DNA from: Maricurvus nonylphenolicus
GTDB lineage: Bacteria; Pseudomonadota; Gammaproteobacteria; Pseudomonadales; Cellvibrionaceae
Direction: 5' to 3'
Assembly (NCBI RefSeq): GCF_042854845.1
Contig: NZ_AP031498.1
Location: forward strand, 3,534,001 to 3,598,000
Length of the DNA: 64,000 nucleotides
Shown here in pieces: positions 8,701 through 18,110 of the stretch. The notes below the pieces were generated by a model, which was not told the origin of the DNA, ran no database searches, and was given only the letters and a program-made list of their open reading frames with translations. The translations under genes were made by a program, and so were the position numbers. The number at the start of each line of letters is the position of its first letter. Position 1 is the first letter of the stretch.

Positions 8701-8716
8701 TAGAACAGTCATTCTA
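8701..8716. promoter_or_regulatory. TetR-type palindromic operator TAGAACAGTCATTCTA
   Basis: The ends TAGAA and TTCTA are exact inverted repeats around CAGTCA. This resembles the TAGAC-N6-GTCTA boxes bound by NemR/AcuR-type TetR proteins, which is also the group suggested by the protein encoded next to it. Its position just upstream of the TetR start supports autorepression. Confidence 0.55.
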
Positions 8717-8740
8717 TATAACCTGCAATAGATGTACAAG

Positions 8741-8816
8741 GCGCCACAACCTTGAAGGTGGCGCACTTTGTCAAACCAACCATTTCATGTCTCCGGACTA
8801 GATCCAAACGGACTAT
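8741..8816. promoter_or_regulatory. Hairpin and CGGACTA direct repeats before TonB receptor
   Basis: GCGCCAC (8741-8747) pairs with GTGGCGC (8758-8764). Further on, CGGACTA occurs at 8794-8800 and 8810-8816, 16 bases apart. Both lie in the divergent region between the TetR gene and the TonB receptor and may be regulator or terminator elements; the function is not shown by the sequence. Confidence 0.35.
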
Positions 8817-8919
8817 CCGAATCTTTGATTAGGATAAATCAAAATATCTCGCACCAAATTGAGGCACCTAAAACATCTACACTGATAGGATCAACAATGA
8901 TTTTGGAGGTATTGTTGTA

Positions 8920-11298
8920 TTGCGACATTTATATCCGGGTACTCTCTATCTAGCGCTAGCAGCGACGTTACCCGCTTCGCTACTCCCGACAGCTTACGCA
9001 GCGGAAGATCAACTATCGCTGGAAGAAATTGTTGTTACTGCGCAAAAACGCGAGCAAAGCCTGCAGGATGTGCCCATTGCCATACAAGCACTGGGGGCGG
9101 ATATCCTGGAACAAAATAGCGTTACCTCTATATCCGACATTGGCAATTTAACCCCCGGCCTCTCTATCTGTAACTCTATCCAGGACGGGGCTGAAATAGC
9201 CATTCGCGGCATAGGGACTGCAGTGCTGGGTTTGGGTTTTGATCAAAGCGTCCCTCTTTACCTTGACGGTGTTTACCTGGGACGCGGCTTTGATCTGATC
9301 GGCGACTTAATGGATATTCAACAGATCGAAGTCCTTAAAGGACCACAGGGCACCCTATTCGGCCGCAACGCTGCTGCCGGTGCAGTCAACGTCACCACGC
9401 AAAGTCCGCAAGAGGATTTTGCCGGTTCAATACGCGCAGGTATCGGCGAAAAAAATCTACGTAAGCTGCAAGGCACGTTGAATATTCCGATCAATGAGCA
9501 GCTGGCGCTAAGAGCCAATGCCGCCGTTCGTCAACGCGATGGCTGGCAAAAAAACCTCGATGGAGGTGATCCCCTTTACGAACAGGACCACCAAAGCGGC
9601 AGAGTAAAACTGTTATGGTCAATCAATGACGATACCTCTGTTGAATTCACAACCGACTACAGTAAATTTGATGATACTCAAGGTGGATACCTGCTAACTC
9701 AAGCATCCAGCGGAATTCCCACGCAGGATCTGGATGATAAATCAGCACCTAGTACCACACGTTTGAGTGATGGTTCCGTCGTCGATCCTGCAGTTGAACG
9801 TACAGCCAATGGCTATGCCGCCAAAGTATTGTGGGATATCAACGAGGATCTCACCTTAACCGCCATATCATCCTACCGCACATTTGAACTGGATATGTTT
9901 GTGGGCACAGGTGCTCTAACACCTGATGTACTTGATTTAAGCCCCGGCCCTGTTTTCCCCTTTGATAATCTCTCCGTGCTGGTTGATCAAATCGAGATGG
10001 AAACGGACGAATACTCACAAGAGTTTCGCCTCAACGGTGTCACCAATAACTGGGATTGGTTTGTAGGTATTAACTTTTTTAAAAGTGAAGCCGAACAAAT
10101 AGAAACCTTTGCCTTACCCGGTATAGCCGTATTGACTGGCCCACCTTTGCTAGGTACCTACGGCGATGACCGTCAGGGCTCCAAAATTGATACTGAGAGC
10201 TTCGGAATCTTTGGAGATGTTATCTGGCATATCACTGATCGTTTAAACGCCAGCTTTGGCTTACGCTACTCTTACGATGAAAAAGAAGTCACGTATTTCA
10301 GAGTCCCGCAGAGACTTAACCTCCTATTTGCGACAGTACCCGATGATTTCGCCAACGGTATCACTCAGGATAAAGCCGATTGGGATGATGTCTCCGGCCG
10401 TATTGTACTGGATTACCAACTAACCGAAGAAACCATGGTATTTGCCGGTATCACCATGGGTTATAAATCCGGCGGCTTTGGTACAACAACAGGACCTACA
10501 ACTGCCGCTGCAGGTGGCGCCTTCGATCCGTTTGATAAGGAAACCACCACCAGTTTCGAAACCGGGCTCAAAGCCAAACTGTTAGACAATCGTATGCACC
10601 TCAACGCGTCCGTATTCTATACCCACTTTGAAGACTACCAACTACAAATTGCTGACCTGACGCAACCCGCCACAGCCCTCGACCTCAGCGCACCAGAGGC
10701 CACCAGTCACGGTGTCGATATTGAAATCAGTTTTGCCATGACCGAACGAATAACCCTGGGTTTGATCAGTGGCTATCTGGAAACGGAATACGCAAAAGAT
10801 GTGGAAGACAATAATGGCGTAGTTGCCATTCCCGAAGGCCAGGACTTACTTCGTGCCCCGCGATGGACGACCACGGCAACGTTTGACTACACCCTGCCAA
10901 TAGATATTGGACAAATTCGCTTTAACGCAACCTATACCTACCGTACTAGCCAACGCTTAACCAATTCCACCACCGAATCCCTAACCAGCGCTACCATAAC
11001 AGCCACCGGAGGCGATCCAGGATTCAGCTTCAGTGAAAACGATCTTGAATCCGGTTCCTACGGTTTATTGAATGCTCGATTGAGTTTTATGACCGCCGAT
11101 GAACGCTGGGAGATTGCAGCATGGGGTACAAATCTAACCGACAAAGCCTATCGGGATGATGATTCTCTCGCAGTATCCAACGCGTTGCTGGGGGCTATTG
11201 GTGGCTTTATTGGAACACCTAACTCCGCGTTTGCAGTAGCCCCCTATACTCGCAACGAACCCCGCATGTGGGGAATCGACGTCACCTACAATTTCTAA
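8920..11298 (+). CDS. TonB-dependent outer-membrane receptor
   Basis: 792 residues with a signal peptide (hydrophobic core LYLALAATLPASLLPTAYA, cleavage near residue 27). A TonB box/plug start follows (LSLEEIVVTAQKREQSLQDV), then the plug core (RGIG, YLDGVYLGR, VLKGPQGTLFGRNAAAGAVN) and a beta-barrel ending in the aromatic WGIDVTYNF. It would import a large or scarce substrate across the outer membrane using TonB-ExbBD energy. The plug motif group is common in marine and sphingomonad degraders of hydrophobic compounds, so siderophore import is not implied. The start is a TTG with a strong GGAGGT ten bases before it; no ATG is available. It stands directly before a second receptor of the same type. 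Confidence 0.92.
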   Translation: MRHLYPGTLYLALAATLPASLLPTAYAAEDQLSLEEIVVTAQKREQSLQDVPIAIQALGADILEQNSVTSISDIGNLTPGLSICNSIQDGAEIAIRGIGTAVLGLGFDQSVPLYLDGVYLGRGFDLIGDLMDIQQIEVLKGPQGTLFGRNAAAGAVNVTTQSPQEDFAGSIRAGIGEKNLRKLQGTLNIPINEQLALRANAAVRQRDGWQKNLDGGDPLYEQDHQSGRVKLLWSINDDTSVEFTTDYSKFDDTQGGYLLTQASSGIPTQDLDDKSAPSTTRLSDGSVVDPAVERTANGYAAKVLWDINEDLTLTAISSYRTFELDMFVGTGALTPDVLDLSPGPVFPFDNLSVLVDQIEMETDEYSQEFRLNGVTNNWDWFVGINFFKSEAEQIETFALPGIAVLTGPPLLGTYGDDRQGSKIDTESFGIFGDVIWHITDRLNASFGLRYSYDEKEVTYFRVPQRLNLLFATVPDDFANGITQDKADWDDVSGRIVLDYQLTEETMVFAGITMGYKSGGFGTTTGPTTAAAGGAFDPFDKETTTSFETGLKAKLLDNRMHLNASVFYTHFEDYQLQIADLTQPATALDLSAPEATSHGVDIEISFAMTERITLGLISGYLETEYAKDVEDNNGVVAIPEGQDLLRAPRWTTTATFDYTLPIDIGQIRFNATYTYRTSQRLTNSTTESLTSATITATGGDPGFSFSENDLESGSYGLLNARLSFMTADERWEIAAWGTNLTDKAYRDDDSLAVSNALLGAIGGFIGTPNSAFAVAPYTRNEPRMWGIDVTYNF

Positions 11299-11430
11299 TT
11301 CCAATCCTGTCTGTAAAGATCAATTTTGTGTCTGTAAGTGTCATGCCCGTTCTGGGCAAGAAATTTAAAATCAGCTCACGAGAGATCTATAAATACAACT
11401 CTCATAGATTTAATACACTGAGAGACAGAC

Positions 11431-13653
11431 ATGAGTTCGAATCAAATCATGAAACCGATGAAATCACTTTCCCCCAGCCTTTTGAGTCTTGCCATTTCCA
11501 GTTCAATAATTCCCATGGCCGCAGCCCAAGATAGCGCCTTTACTCTAGAAGAAATTGTGGTTACCGCTCAAAAACGTGAGCAAAGCATGCAGGATGTGGG
11601 CATTGCCATAAATGCGTTTGACGGTGAAACCATGGAAGCCATGGGTGTGGTCAACAGTAACGAAATCGCAGCAAAAACGCCGAACCTGAATATTATGTCG
11701 CCAGCAGGTGAAGGTGGTGTTGTGTCTGTTTTTATTCGTGGTATTGGCTTGAACGATTTTGCACTGAACAATACAGGACCTGTTGGTTTTTACGTTGACG
11801 ATAGCGCCATTGGTTCTTCCAATGGTCAATTAACCACCTTATTCGATGTTGAACGCGTTGAAGTACTTAAAGGTCCACAGGGAACTTTATTTGGTCGAAA
11901 CACCACCGGTGGTGCGCTGAATATCGTCTCGAATAAACCTACCGATGAGTTTGAAGCCTCGGTAAAACTTACCGCAGGAAATTATGGTTACCTGAAAACA
12001 GAAGGTATGGTTTCCGGCAGCTTAACCGATACTGTCAATGCACGACTGGCATTGGTTAACTATGAATCAGACGGTTATATCAAAAACCTTAGCACCGGAG
12101 ACAAAGTAGAAAAGCAGAACTTTGCTGGCCGTCTTTTGTTTGACATCACACCCAGTGACGAACTCTCTATTCTCGTCAACATCCACGGCTCACGTAATGA
12201 CAGTGATTCCGATCTGTATGGCCTGACTACCGACGCGGACTTCTACGAAGGTACTCACGGCAACAAAGACTACACGATCAACGTCGATACCCTGGGTGGT
12301 AGTGTTAAGGTTGAATACGATATTAATGATGCCCTATCGCTAACATCAATCACCTCGTACGACGATTTAAGCAAACGTCATGATGAAGAATCTGACATGT
12401 CGCCTTTCGAGGTCGTTGAATTCCAATACAATGTTAACACCCACACCTTTGCCCAGGAGCTTCGCTTAAACGGTGATGTTGACGACATACACTGGGTTGC
12501 AGGTTTATATTATCTGACAGAAACCACCAACTGGGATTTACCGACTTTCGCTGACGACCTTCCATTAGGCGGTGGATTAATGTTTGGCGACAGCAGCGGT
12601 GGCGGGCATCAGGTATTAACCACGCAAGCGATTTTTGGCCAAGTAGAATACGATATTGCCGATGACTGGACATTGACGCTGGGTGGTCGATTTACTCAGT
12701 TAGACGTTGATTTTGACACGCAAACCGAGATTCCCAACTTTGCTTTGATTCCATTACCATCATCGCTGGACTTTAAAGACAAACTCACCAATGAAGAGTT
12801 CTCCGGCAAAGTAGCATTAAATTATTATGCGACTGATGACGTCATGTATTACGGCTCAATCACCCGAGGTTTTAAAGGCGGTGGCTTTAACGGTGGTGTT
12901 GTCAGTGATCTGGCTAATTTCCCGGCAACAGCAGAATACGATCCAGAGATTCTGACCGCTTATGAACTAGGTTTTAAATCAACTCTGCTCGATAACAGCC
13001 TGCGCTTGAATGCTGCACTCTTCTATTACGATTATGAAGATGCTCAGGTTTTTAACAGTATTGCTGATCCGAATACAAATTTACCTCAGAACAAGATTGA
13101 AAATGCCAAAGCGTTGGAACTGTACGGTGTTGATATCGATTTAACCTGGCAGCCCACCGAGGCTTTATTTATTCAGGCCGGTCTGGGTTACACCCATTCC
13201 GAATTCGATGAATTCGATCTGACAGTACCACTGGCGACAGGAACCAGCAGTACTGACCTGAGTGGTGAAACGCCGCAAAACACACCGGAGTGGAGTGCCA
13301 ACCTGTTGGCCAACTACACCTGGACCTTGGGCGACAATGGTTTACTCATGGCCCAAATTGATGGTTCCTACCAAAGTGAAGTTTTCTATACCAATGGCCG
13401 CATTATCACCCCAGGTGATCCTTCCAGCTATGACCGCAACGAAGAGGTAGGCCAAGACGGTTACGCGCTTTGGAATGCTCGGCTTTCCTGGTTTGATGCC
13501 AACGAACAGCTCGAAGTTGCCCTGTGGGGTAAAAACCTCAGCGATAAAGAGTATGCCGCCTATATGTTTGAGCTAACCGATGTTGCCGGTGGTGATCAGG
13601 TGATGCGTGGTACACCGCGTACCTATGGTGTAGACATTAAGTACGCCTTCTAA
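11431..13653 (+). CDS. TonB-dependent outer-membrane receptor
   Basis: 740 residues. The signal peptide spans about residues 1-31 (MKSLSPSLLSLAISSSIIPM core, cut after AAA). Then FTLEEIVVTAQKREQSMQDV, plug motifs RGIGLND, VEVLKGPQGTLFGRNTTGGA, and a barrel that closes with TYGVDIKYAF. It is homologous to the receptor just upstream but clearly diverged, especially in the middle of the barrel, so the two probably bind different ligands or forms of one ligand. The 132-base gap contains a small hairpin (GCCCGTTCTGGGC) and an AT-rich stretch that could hold a promoter. Its transcript ends at the hairpin at 13722-13756. Confidence 0.92.
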   Translation: MSSNQIMKPMKSLSPSLLSLAISSSIIPMAAAQDSAFTLEEIVVTAQKREQSMQDVGIAINAFDGETMEAMGVVNSNEIAAKTPNLNIMSPAGEGGVVSVFIRGIGLNDFALNNTGPVGFYVDDSAIGSSNGQLTTLFDVERVEVLKGPQGTLFGRNTTGGALNIVSNKPTDEFEASVKLTAGNYGYLKTEGMVSGSLTDTVNARLALVNYESDGYIKNLSTGDKVEKQNFAGRLLFDITPSDELSILVNIHGSRNDSDSDLYGLTTDADFYEGTHGNKDYTINVDTLGGSVKVEYDINDALSLTSITSYDDLSKRHDEESDMSPFEVVEFQYNVNTHTFAQELRLNGDVDDIHWVAGLYYLTETTNWDLPTFADDLPLGGGLMFGDSSGGGHQVLTTQAIFGQVEYDIADDWTLTLGGRFTQLDVDFDTQTEIPNFALIPLPSSLDFKDKLTNEEFSGKVALNYYATDDVMYYGSITRGFKGGGFNGGVVSDLANFPATAEYDPEILTAYELGFKSTLLDNSLRLNAALFYYDYEDAQVFNSIADPNTNLPQNKIENAKALELYGVDIDLTWQPTEALFIQAGLGYTHSEFDEFDLTVPLATGTSSTDLSGETPQNTPEWSANLLANYTWTLGDNGLLMAQIDGSYQSEVFYTNGRIITPGDPSSYDRNEEVGQDGYALWNARLSWFDANEQLEVALWGKNLSDKEYAAYMFELTDVAGGDQVMRGTPRTYGVDIKYAF

Positions 13654-13721
13654 ATCGTTTCTTACTTAAGCTTTTTCCTTAAGTTTCTCTCCAGGCATAT
13701 GCTCTCACATGCCTACTTAGC

Positions 13722-13756
13722 GCCGCAGGATGCATCCGCCATCCTGTGGCTTTTTT
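13722..13756 (+). terminator. Rho-independent terminator after tandem TonB receptors
   Basis: GCCGCAGGATG (13722-13732) pairs with CATCCTGTGGC (13740-13750), with one G-U pair, followed by six T residues. It ends the plus-strand receptor transcript. Confidence 0.85.
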
Positions 13757-13770
13757 ATATCCGCGTTTCA

Positions 13771-14271
13771 TCATTCAGGAGAGCTCAGTTTTTTCTCCCA
13801 AAAAACTGCCTGCCCGGCTTGTGGATCCAGCTCATAACCTGCGAAGCCAAACTGCTGATACACTGCTTGCGCGCCCTGATTACCCGTTAAAACTTCCAAG
13901 GTTAACTTACAGCAGCCCCTTTCAATAGCCTCCTGCTCTACCACTCTCAGCATTTCCAGAGCCAAGCCTCGGCGCCGGTACGTCGGAGCGACAATCACAT
14001 CGTGAATGTTCACCAAGGGCTTGGCCTTGAAAGTAGAGAAGCCGGTAAAGCTGTTAATCAAACCTATGGGGGTATCCCCATCCCAGGCAATCACACTATA
14101 AGCCCCAGGAAATGCTTGCAACTTGTCCGGTAGCTCCTCCACCACCTCGTCCGCTAGCGGTTTGCCCCCACCCATAGGGTCATTGGCGTATTCCTGCATC
14201 AGTTGTCGCAGAGCCTGAGCATCCTGTAGGCAGGAATAATCAGCAAGAGTTACGGTAATTTCAGAAGACAT
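13771..14271 (-). CDS. GNAT-family N-acetyltransferase
   Basis: About 166 residues from the ATG at 14271, chosen over one seven codons upstream because AGGT lies at normal distance. The acetyl-CoA site is the beta4/alpha3 stretch IHDVIVAPTYRRRGLALEML (R-x-x-G-x-A/G). A C-terminal QAVYQQFGF segment is typical of the fold. The substrate could be an amino acid, small amine or protein N-terminus and cannot be decided. It converges on the TonB receptor gene and is divergent from the small protein at 14378. It shows no link to the catabolic operon beyond position. Confidence 0.85.
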   Translation of the reverse strand: MSSEITVTLADYSCLQDAQALRQLMQEYANDPMGGGKPLADEVVEELPDKLQAFPGAYSVIAWDGDTPIGLINSFTGFSTFKAKPLVNIHDVIVAPTYRRRGLALEMLRVVEQEAIERGCCKLTLEVLTGNQGAQAVYQQFGFAGYELDPQAGQAVFWEKKLSSPE

Positions 14272-14377
14272 AAGCAACCTAAAGGTAAACATATGTAATT
14301 AAGAGGTAAATCATTTGAATCCCAGCTGTGAATAATACCCTGTATAGCCAAAGAAGTTACCGATTGAGGATAAGTTT

Positions 14378-14767
14378 ATGCAGCCTGCAGTGATTCAAAC
14401 ATGGCACCACATCATGGAAACCAGCGATATAGGCAGTATCAAAGATCTGCTTGCCGATGAGGTGGTTTTTCACTCCCCCGTTGTTCATACCCCTCAAGCC
14501 GGTAAAGCCCTCACCAATGCGTATCTGACCGCAGCGAACCATGTACTGGGGGCCGCCAACTTCAAATACACACGAGAAGTCATCAGCGAACAAGATGCTG
14601 TACTGGAATTCACCGCCGAGATCGACGGCATTCAAATTAATGGCGTGGATATGATTCGCTGGGATAAGGACAACAAAATCATCGACTTTAAAGTCATGCT
14701 GCGCCCGTTAAAGGCCATCAACATGATTCACCAATTGATGGGCCAACAGCTCTCAGCCCAACAGTAA
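14378..14767 (+). CDS. NTF2-like (SnoaL-type) protein
   Basis: 129 residues with the cone-shaped NTF2-like pattern: an N-terminal helix with IQTWHHIMETSD, LLADEVVFHSPVV, then strands DAVLEFTAEIDGIQINGVDMI and a final IIDFKVMLRPL. Members include SnoaL cyclases, ketosteroid isomerases and limonene-epoxide hydrolases, and many are non-enzymatic binders. A GAGG lies at the right distance from the ATG. It is 50 bases upstream of the acyl-CoA dehydrogenase operon and in the same direction, so it may be its first gene. A role in handling a cyclic or terpenoid intermediate is possible but not proven. Confidence 0.8.
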   Translation: MQPAVIQTWHHIMETSDIGSIKDLLADEVVFHSPVVHTPQAGKALTNAYLTAANHVLGAANFKYTREVISEQDAVLEFTAEIDGIQINGVDMIRWDKDNKIIDFKVMLRPLKAINMIHQLMGQQLSAQQ

Positions 14768-14817
14768 TTCAAAAACGTTTACCTATAACGCAACACGCAT
14801 TTTAGTTGGAGTTATTC

Positions 14818-16047
14818 ATGTCAACTACCGCCAAAAAAGACACGCCGGAACAGGCAGAATTCAGAGCCTATTGCCGCCAATGGCTGCAAGATAATCATCC
14901 CGGAGAACCACCGGTTGCCCTGCCACAAAGTGAATTGGAACTCAGTGATCCAGCAGCACTGGAATGGTTACAGGCCTGGCAAAAATCTGCTTATGACGCA
15001 GGCTTGGTCGGTGCCGATTTTGACAAAGAGCATGGCGGTGGTGGCAAAACCGATTGCCAGCGCATTGCCAACCAGGAAATGCAGGCCGCCAAAACACCTT
15101 TCCTCCCTAACCTGATTGGTTTGCGCATGTCAGCGCCACCCATTGCCATTCACGGCCAGGAAGATGTTAAACGCGAGCTGTTACCTAAACTGTTATCCGG
15201 TGAAGAAATCTGGTGTCAGGGTTTTAGTGAACCTGGCGCCGGCTCAGATCTGGCCAACCAAAGTACCTTTGCGGAAAAACAAGGTGATAAATGGATCGTA
15301 AACGGTCACAAGGTGTGGACCACCCTGGCCCACTTTGCCAGCTGGATGATTTTACTGTGCCGTACCAGTAAGGATGATAAATACAAAGGGTTGAGTTTCT
15401 TTGTTATTCCCATGAAATCCGAAGGCGTAACCGTACGCCCGTTAATTAAATTGACCGGTGAAACCGGCTTTAACGAAGTCTTGTTTGAAAACGTCGTATT
15501 GGATGATCGTTACCGTTTGGGGGAAGTGGGCGAAGGTTGGCAAGTGGCTATGACCACCCTGACCCATGAACGTGGTGCAGGCCCGATCACCATTCCACAG
15601 GCAGGCGGTATGGATACCGAAGATAAACTGGATGTATTCAGCACCGGACCACTGATCGAACTGGCCAAAAAAAGTTACCGCAACGGCAAACCTGCTGCAA
15701 ACGATGCAGGCGTGCGCGATGAGTTAATGCAACTCCTTATTCGCGAGCGTGCCATGCAAGAAAATGATCGCCGCCAGCGTGTAAAAGAACTCAACGACAA
15801 CCCAGTACGCCTATCCCTGCAACACAAGCTGCTGCTGACGGAATTCCATCAAGACCTGGCGCAACTGGGTTATGAGATTGAAGGCGCCGGCAGCACGCTC
15901 TATGCCAACGATCCCAATGCACCCGATGCTGGCCAATGGCCACTGGCCTATATGAACAGCTTTGGCATGACCATCGCCGCCGGCACGAATGAAATTCAGC
16001 GCAACATTCTGGGTGAGCGAGTTCTGGGCTTGCCGAAAACCAAGTAG
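14818..16047 (+). CDS. Acyl-CoA dehydrogenase subunit (heteromeric type, base-carrying half)
   Basis: 409 residues from the ATG at 14818, which has GGAG six bases before it; a TTG four codons earlier is less likely. N-terminal helices, then QGFSEPGAGSDLANQ and HKVWTT mark the substrate face, and the C-terminus has IAAGTNEIQRNIL. Ala occupies the usual catalytic Glu position of YEGT, and the R-x-QFG-x-PI...Q FAD-dimer motif is absent. An Glu-Arg pair (LTHERG) lies in helix G, where FadE26/ChsE4-type enzymes have their base. These features match one half of an alpha2-beta2 dehydrogenase. The next gene, 12 bases away, has the complementary features. Confidence 0.88.
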   Translation: MSTTAKKDTPEQAEFRAYCRQWLQDNHPGEPPVALPQSELELSDPAALEWLQAWQKSAYDAGLVGADFDKEHGGGGKTDCQRIANQEMQAAKTPFLPNLIGLRMSAPPIAIHGQEDVKRELLPKLLSGEEIWCQGFSEPGAGSDLANQSTFAEKQGDKWIVNGHKVWTTLAHFASWMILLCRTSKDDKYKGLSFFVIPMKSEGVTVRPLIKLTGETGFNEVLFENVVLDDRYRLGEVGEGWQVAMTTLTHERGAGPITIPQAGGMDTEDKLDVFSTGPLIELAKKSYRNGKPAANDAGVRDELMQLLIRERAMQENDRRQRVKELNDNPVRLSLQHKLLLTEFHQDLAQLGYEIEGAGSTLYANDPNAPDAGQWPLAYMNSFGMTIAAGTNEIQRNILGERVLGLPKTK

Positions 16048-16059
16048 GAGAAGACATCA

Positions 16060-17202
16060 ATGACACTATCAAAAGACTTTGGTTTCGGCGAATATGAAGT
16101 GATGCTGCGTGATGCGGCGAGGAAATTCTTTACCGACAACAGCCAACCGGATCAGATTCATCGTCTGGTGGCCGATAACCCCGACTTGCATCGCCCCATC
16201 GAAAACAAATGGGTACCCGAGCAGTGGCAGGAAATCTGCGAGCTGGGCTGGCACTCGGTGTGCATTCCGGAAGAATGTGGCGGTGCTGGTATGCCCCTGG
16301 TAGCCGCCGTGGCAATCGCTGAAGAGGCCGGTAAAGCGGCCTTCCCCTCTCCCCTACTGACAACCTATAACAGCGTTGCAGTACTAAAAGCCTGCAACAC
16401 TGAAGCGGCTAAGCTGACGCTGGAAAAAATCACCTGCGGCAGCGCCGCAACACTGGCTATGACTAACCAGAAAGGTTCCTGGGAAACAACGGATACCGAC
16501 GTTTCCGTTATCAATGGCAAACTCAGCGGTACCGCCTACTTTGTTCAGGACGCTCAAAAAGCTGACTTGCTGATCGTTTCGGCAGCATCCAGTGATGGTA
16601 TCAGTTTGTATGCTGTGGATAGCAATGCTGAAGGCATCAACATAATCGCTGATGGCATTATCGACCTAACACGTGATCAGGCGCATATCGTATTTGATCA
16701 AGTAACCGCCACCGAAATTGCAGGCCCAGGCCAAGGTGATAAAGCATTGACCAAAGCCATGCCCGCGATCCTGTGTATAACTTCTGCAGATATGGTCGGT
16801 GCCGGCGAATGGCTACTGCAAACCACCACCGAATATGCCACCACTCGAGTGCAGTTTGAACGCCCTATAGGTTTCTTCCAGGCAGTAAAACATCCGCTGG
16901 TTAATGTGATGCTTGAGATTGATCAAGCCAAATCACTCACCTATGCCGCCGCTTGTGCTTATGAAGAAGCTCCCGAACAAGCTGAAGAGCTGTCTCGTAT
17001 GGCTAAATCCCGTGCCAGTGATATGGCCGTATTCTCTGCCAACCGTGCGGTGCAGTTCCATGGTGGTATTGGTTTTACCTGGGAATGCTTCGTGCACTTG
17101 TACTTTAAACGCCAAATGCATAACCAGGTGCTGTACGGCGACGGTAAGTATCAACGTGAGAAGTTGGCAGAACACTTAATCGGTGCCGATGGCAACAACT
17201 GA
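16060..17202 (+). CDS. Acyl-CoA dehydrogenase subunit (heteromeric type, FAD-motif half)
   Basis: 380 residues. It retains the FAD-binding pattern ATTRVQFERPIGFFQAVKH and HGGIGFTWE, which its upstream partner lacks. At the end of the protein the YEGT catalytic motif is replaced by LYGDGKYQRE, and no Glu-Arg is seen in helix G. The middle domain is degenerate: the TEPGAGSDL segment is missing (AMTNQKGSWETTD). This division of labour is known for FadE28-FadE29 and ChsE4-ChsE5 of mycobacterial cholesterol degradation, where two unlike subunits form an alpha2-beta2 enzyme for bulky acyl-CoAs. AGGAG precedes the ATG. Confidence 0.87.
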   Translation: MTLSKDFGFGEYEVMLRDAARKFFTDNSQPDQIHRLVADNPDLHRPIENKWVPEQWQEICELGWHSVCIPEECGGAGMPLVAAVAIAEEAGKAAFPSPLLTTYNSVAVLKACNTEAAKLTLEKITCGSAATLAMTNQKGSWETTDTDVSVINGKLSGTAYFVQDAQKADLLIVSAASSDGISLYAVDSNAEGINIIADGIIDLTRDQAHIVFDQVTATEIAGPGQGDKALTKAMPAILCITSADMVGAGEWLLQTTTEYATTRVQFERPIGFFQAVKHPLVNVMLEIDQAKSLTYAAACAYEEAPEQAEELSRMAKSRASDMAVFSANRAVQFHGGIGFTWECFVHLYFKRQMHNQVLYGDGKYQREKLAEHLIGADGNN

Positions 17203-17242
17203 TTTAATCACGCCCAGCGTTCGACAATTTATAAAACTAAGT

Positions 17243-17264
17243 CCGGTGAACTTATGCTCACCGG
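17243..17264 (+). other. Small hairpin inside catabolic operon
   Basis: CCGGTGA (17243-17249) pairs with TCACCGG (17258-17264) in the 105-base gap between the second dehydrogenase subunit and the crotonase. There is no T run, so an mRNA-stability or processing element is more likely than a terminator. Confidence 0.4.
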
Positions 17265-17307
17265 CACGGGAGCACCTTGCCTCCAAAATCTGTAGGAGAT
17301 TCTGACA

Positions 17308-18087
17308 ATGAACACATTTGAATTTATTGATGTCAGTGTAAATAACCATATTGCCACGATCACCATTAACCGTGCCGATAAGAAAAATGCATTTAATAAC
17401 CAGACCATGGAAGAGTTTGGTGCTGCCATTGATGCCGTCAACAGCAACGATGATGTGCGTGTCGTTACCATCGCAGCAGCCGGCGATATTTTCTGCTCCG
17501 GTATTGATATCAATGGTTCCATTGATGTCACCTCCGCTCAAACAACGCCGGAGAACATCTGGAAGCCGATCATTTTAAGTATTAGCCAAGCCCCAAAACT
17601 CTACATAGCCGCGGTTCAAGGACCCGCCATCGGCTTTGGTACAGCGATCATGCTGGCCTGCGATATGGTCATCATGTCAGACAAGGCGTTTATGCAGTTA
17701 CCTTTCGTCAACTTCGGCTGGGTTCCTGATTGCGGTGTTAACTGGGAACTGACACGCCAGCTGGGTGTTAAACGCGCAATCGAGTTTGTCACTGGCGCAG
17801 AGAAATACAGCGCCGAACGCTGTGTCGAGTTTGGACTGGCGAACAAAGCCGTCGCCGCAGAAGACTTTGACTCAACCGTAGCCAAGCTGACACAAAAACT
17901 GGCAGCTCAGGCGCCTTTAGCCCTAAAAGAAGCCAAGCGCATTATTCGCCTGAGCCAGCATATTGAACTGCCTGAAAGCATCAGCCTTGAAGCAGAAACC
18001 CAGCAAAAGCTCTTCCAAACTGCTGATGCCATGGAAGCCATGACGGCGTTTATGCAAAAACGCAAACCCGTGTTTACTGGCAAATAA
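17308..18087 (+). CDS. Crotonase-family enoyl-CoA isomerase/hydratase (PaaG/ECI-like)
   Basis: 259 residues, the usual crotonase length. The oxyanion-hole segments are CSGIDINGS and VQGPAIGFGTAI. Neither of the two hydratase Glu residues is present: the first position lies in FGTAIMLACD and the second in LPFVNFG. It has instead the GWVPDCGVNWEL pattern found in PaaG and enoyl-CoA isomerases, where an Asp after Pro takes part in catalysis. Double-bond isomerisation (delta3 to delta2) is therefore the best reading. It lies between the dehydrogenase pair and the CrtI-like flavoprotein. GGAG precedes the ATG. Confidence 0.83.
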   Translation: MNTFEFIDVSVNNHIATITINRADKKNAFNNQTMEEFGAAIDAVNSNDDVRVVTIAAAGDIFCSGIDINGSIDVTSAQTTPENIWKPIILSISQAPKLYIAAVQGPAIGFGTAIMLACDMVIMSDKAFMQLPFVNFGWVPDCGVNWELTRQLGVKRAIEFVTGAEKYSAERCVEFGLANKAVAAEDFDSTVAKLTQKLAAQAPLALKEAKRIIRLSQHIELPESISLEAETQQKLFQTADAMEAMTAFMQKRKPVFTGK

Positions 18088-18110
18088 TCCCCTCAACAGG
18101 AGAACTGTTT

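Noticed and set aside
13699..13928. Two 60-codon plus-strand frames after the second TonB receptor
   Set aside because: They overlap the terminator and the GNAT gene and have no coding features.
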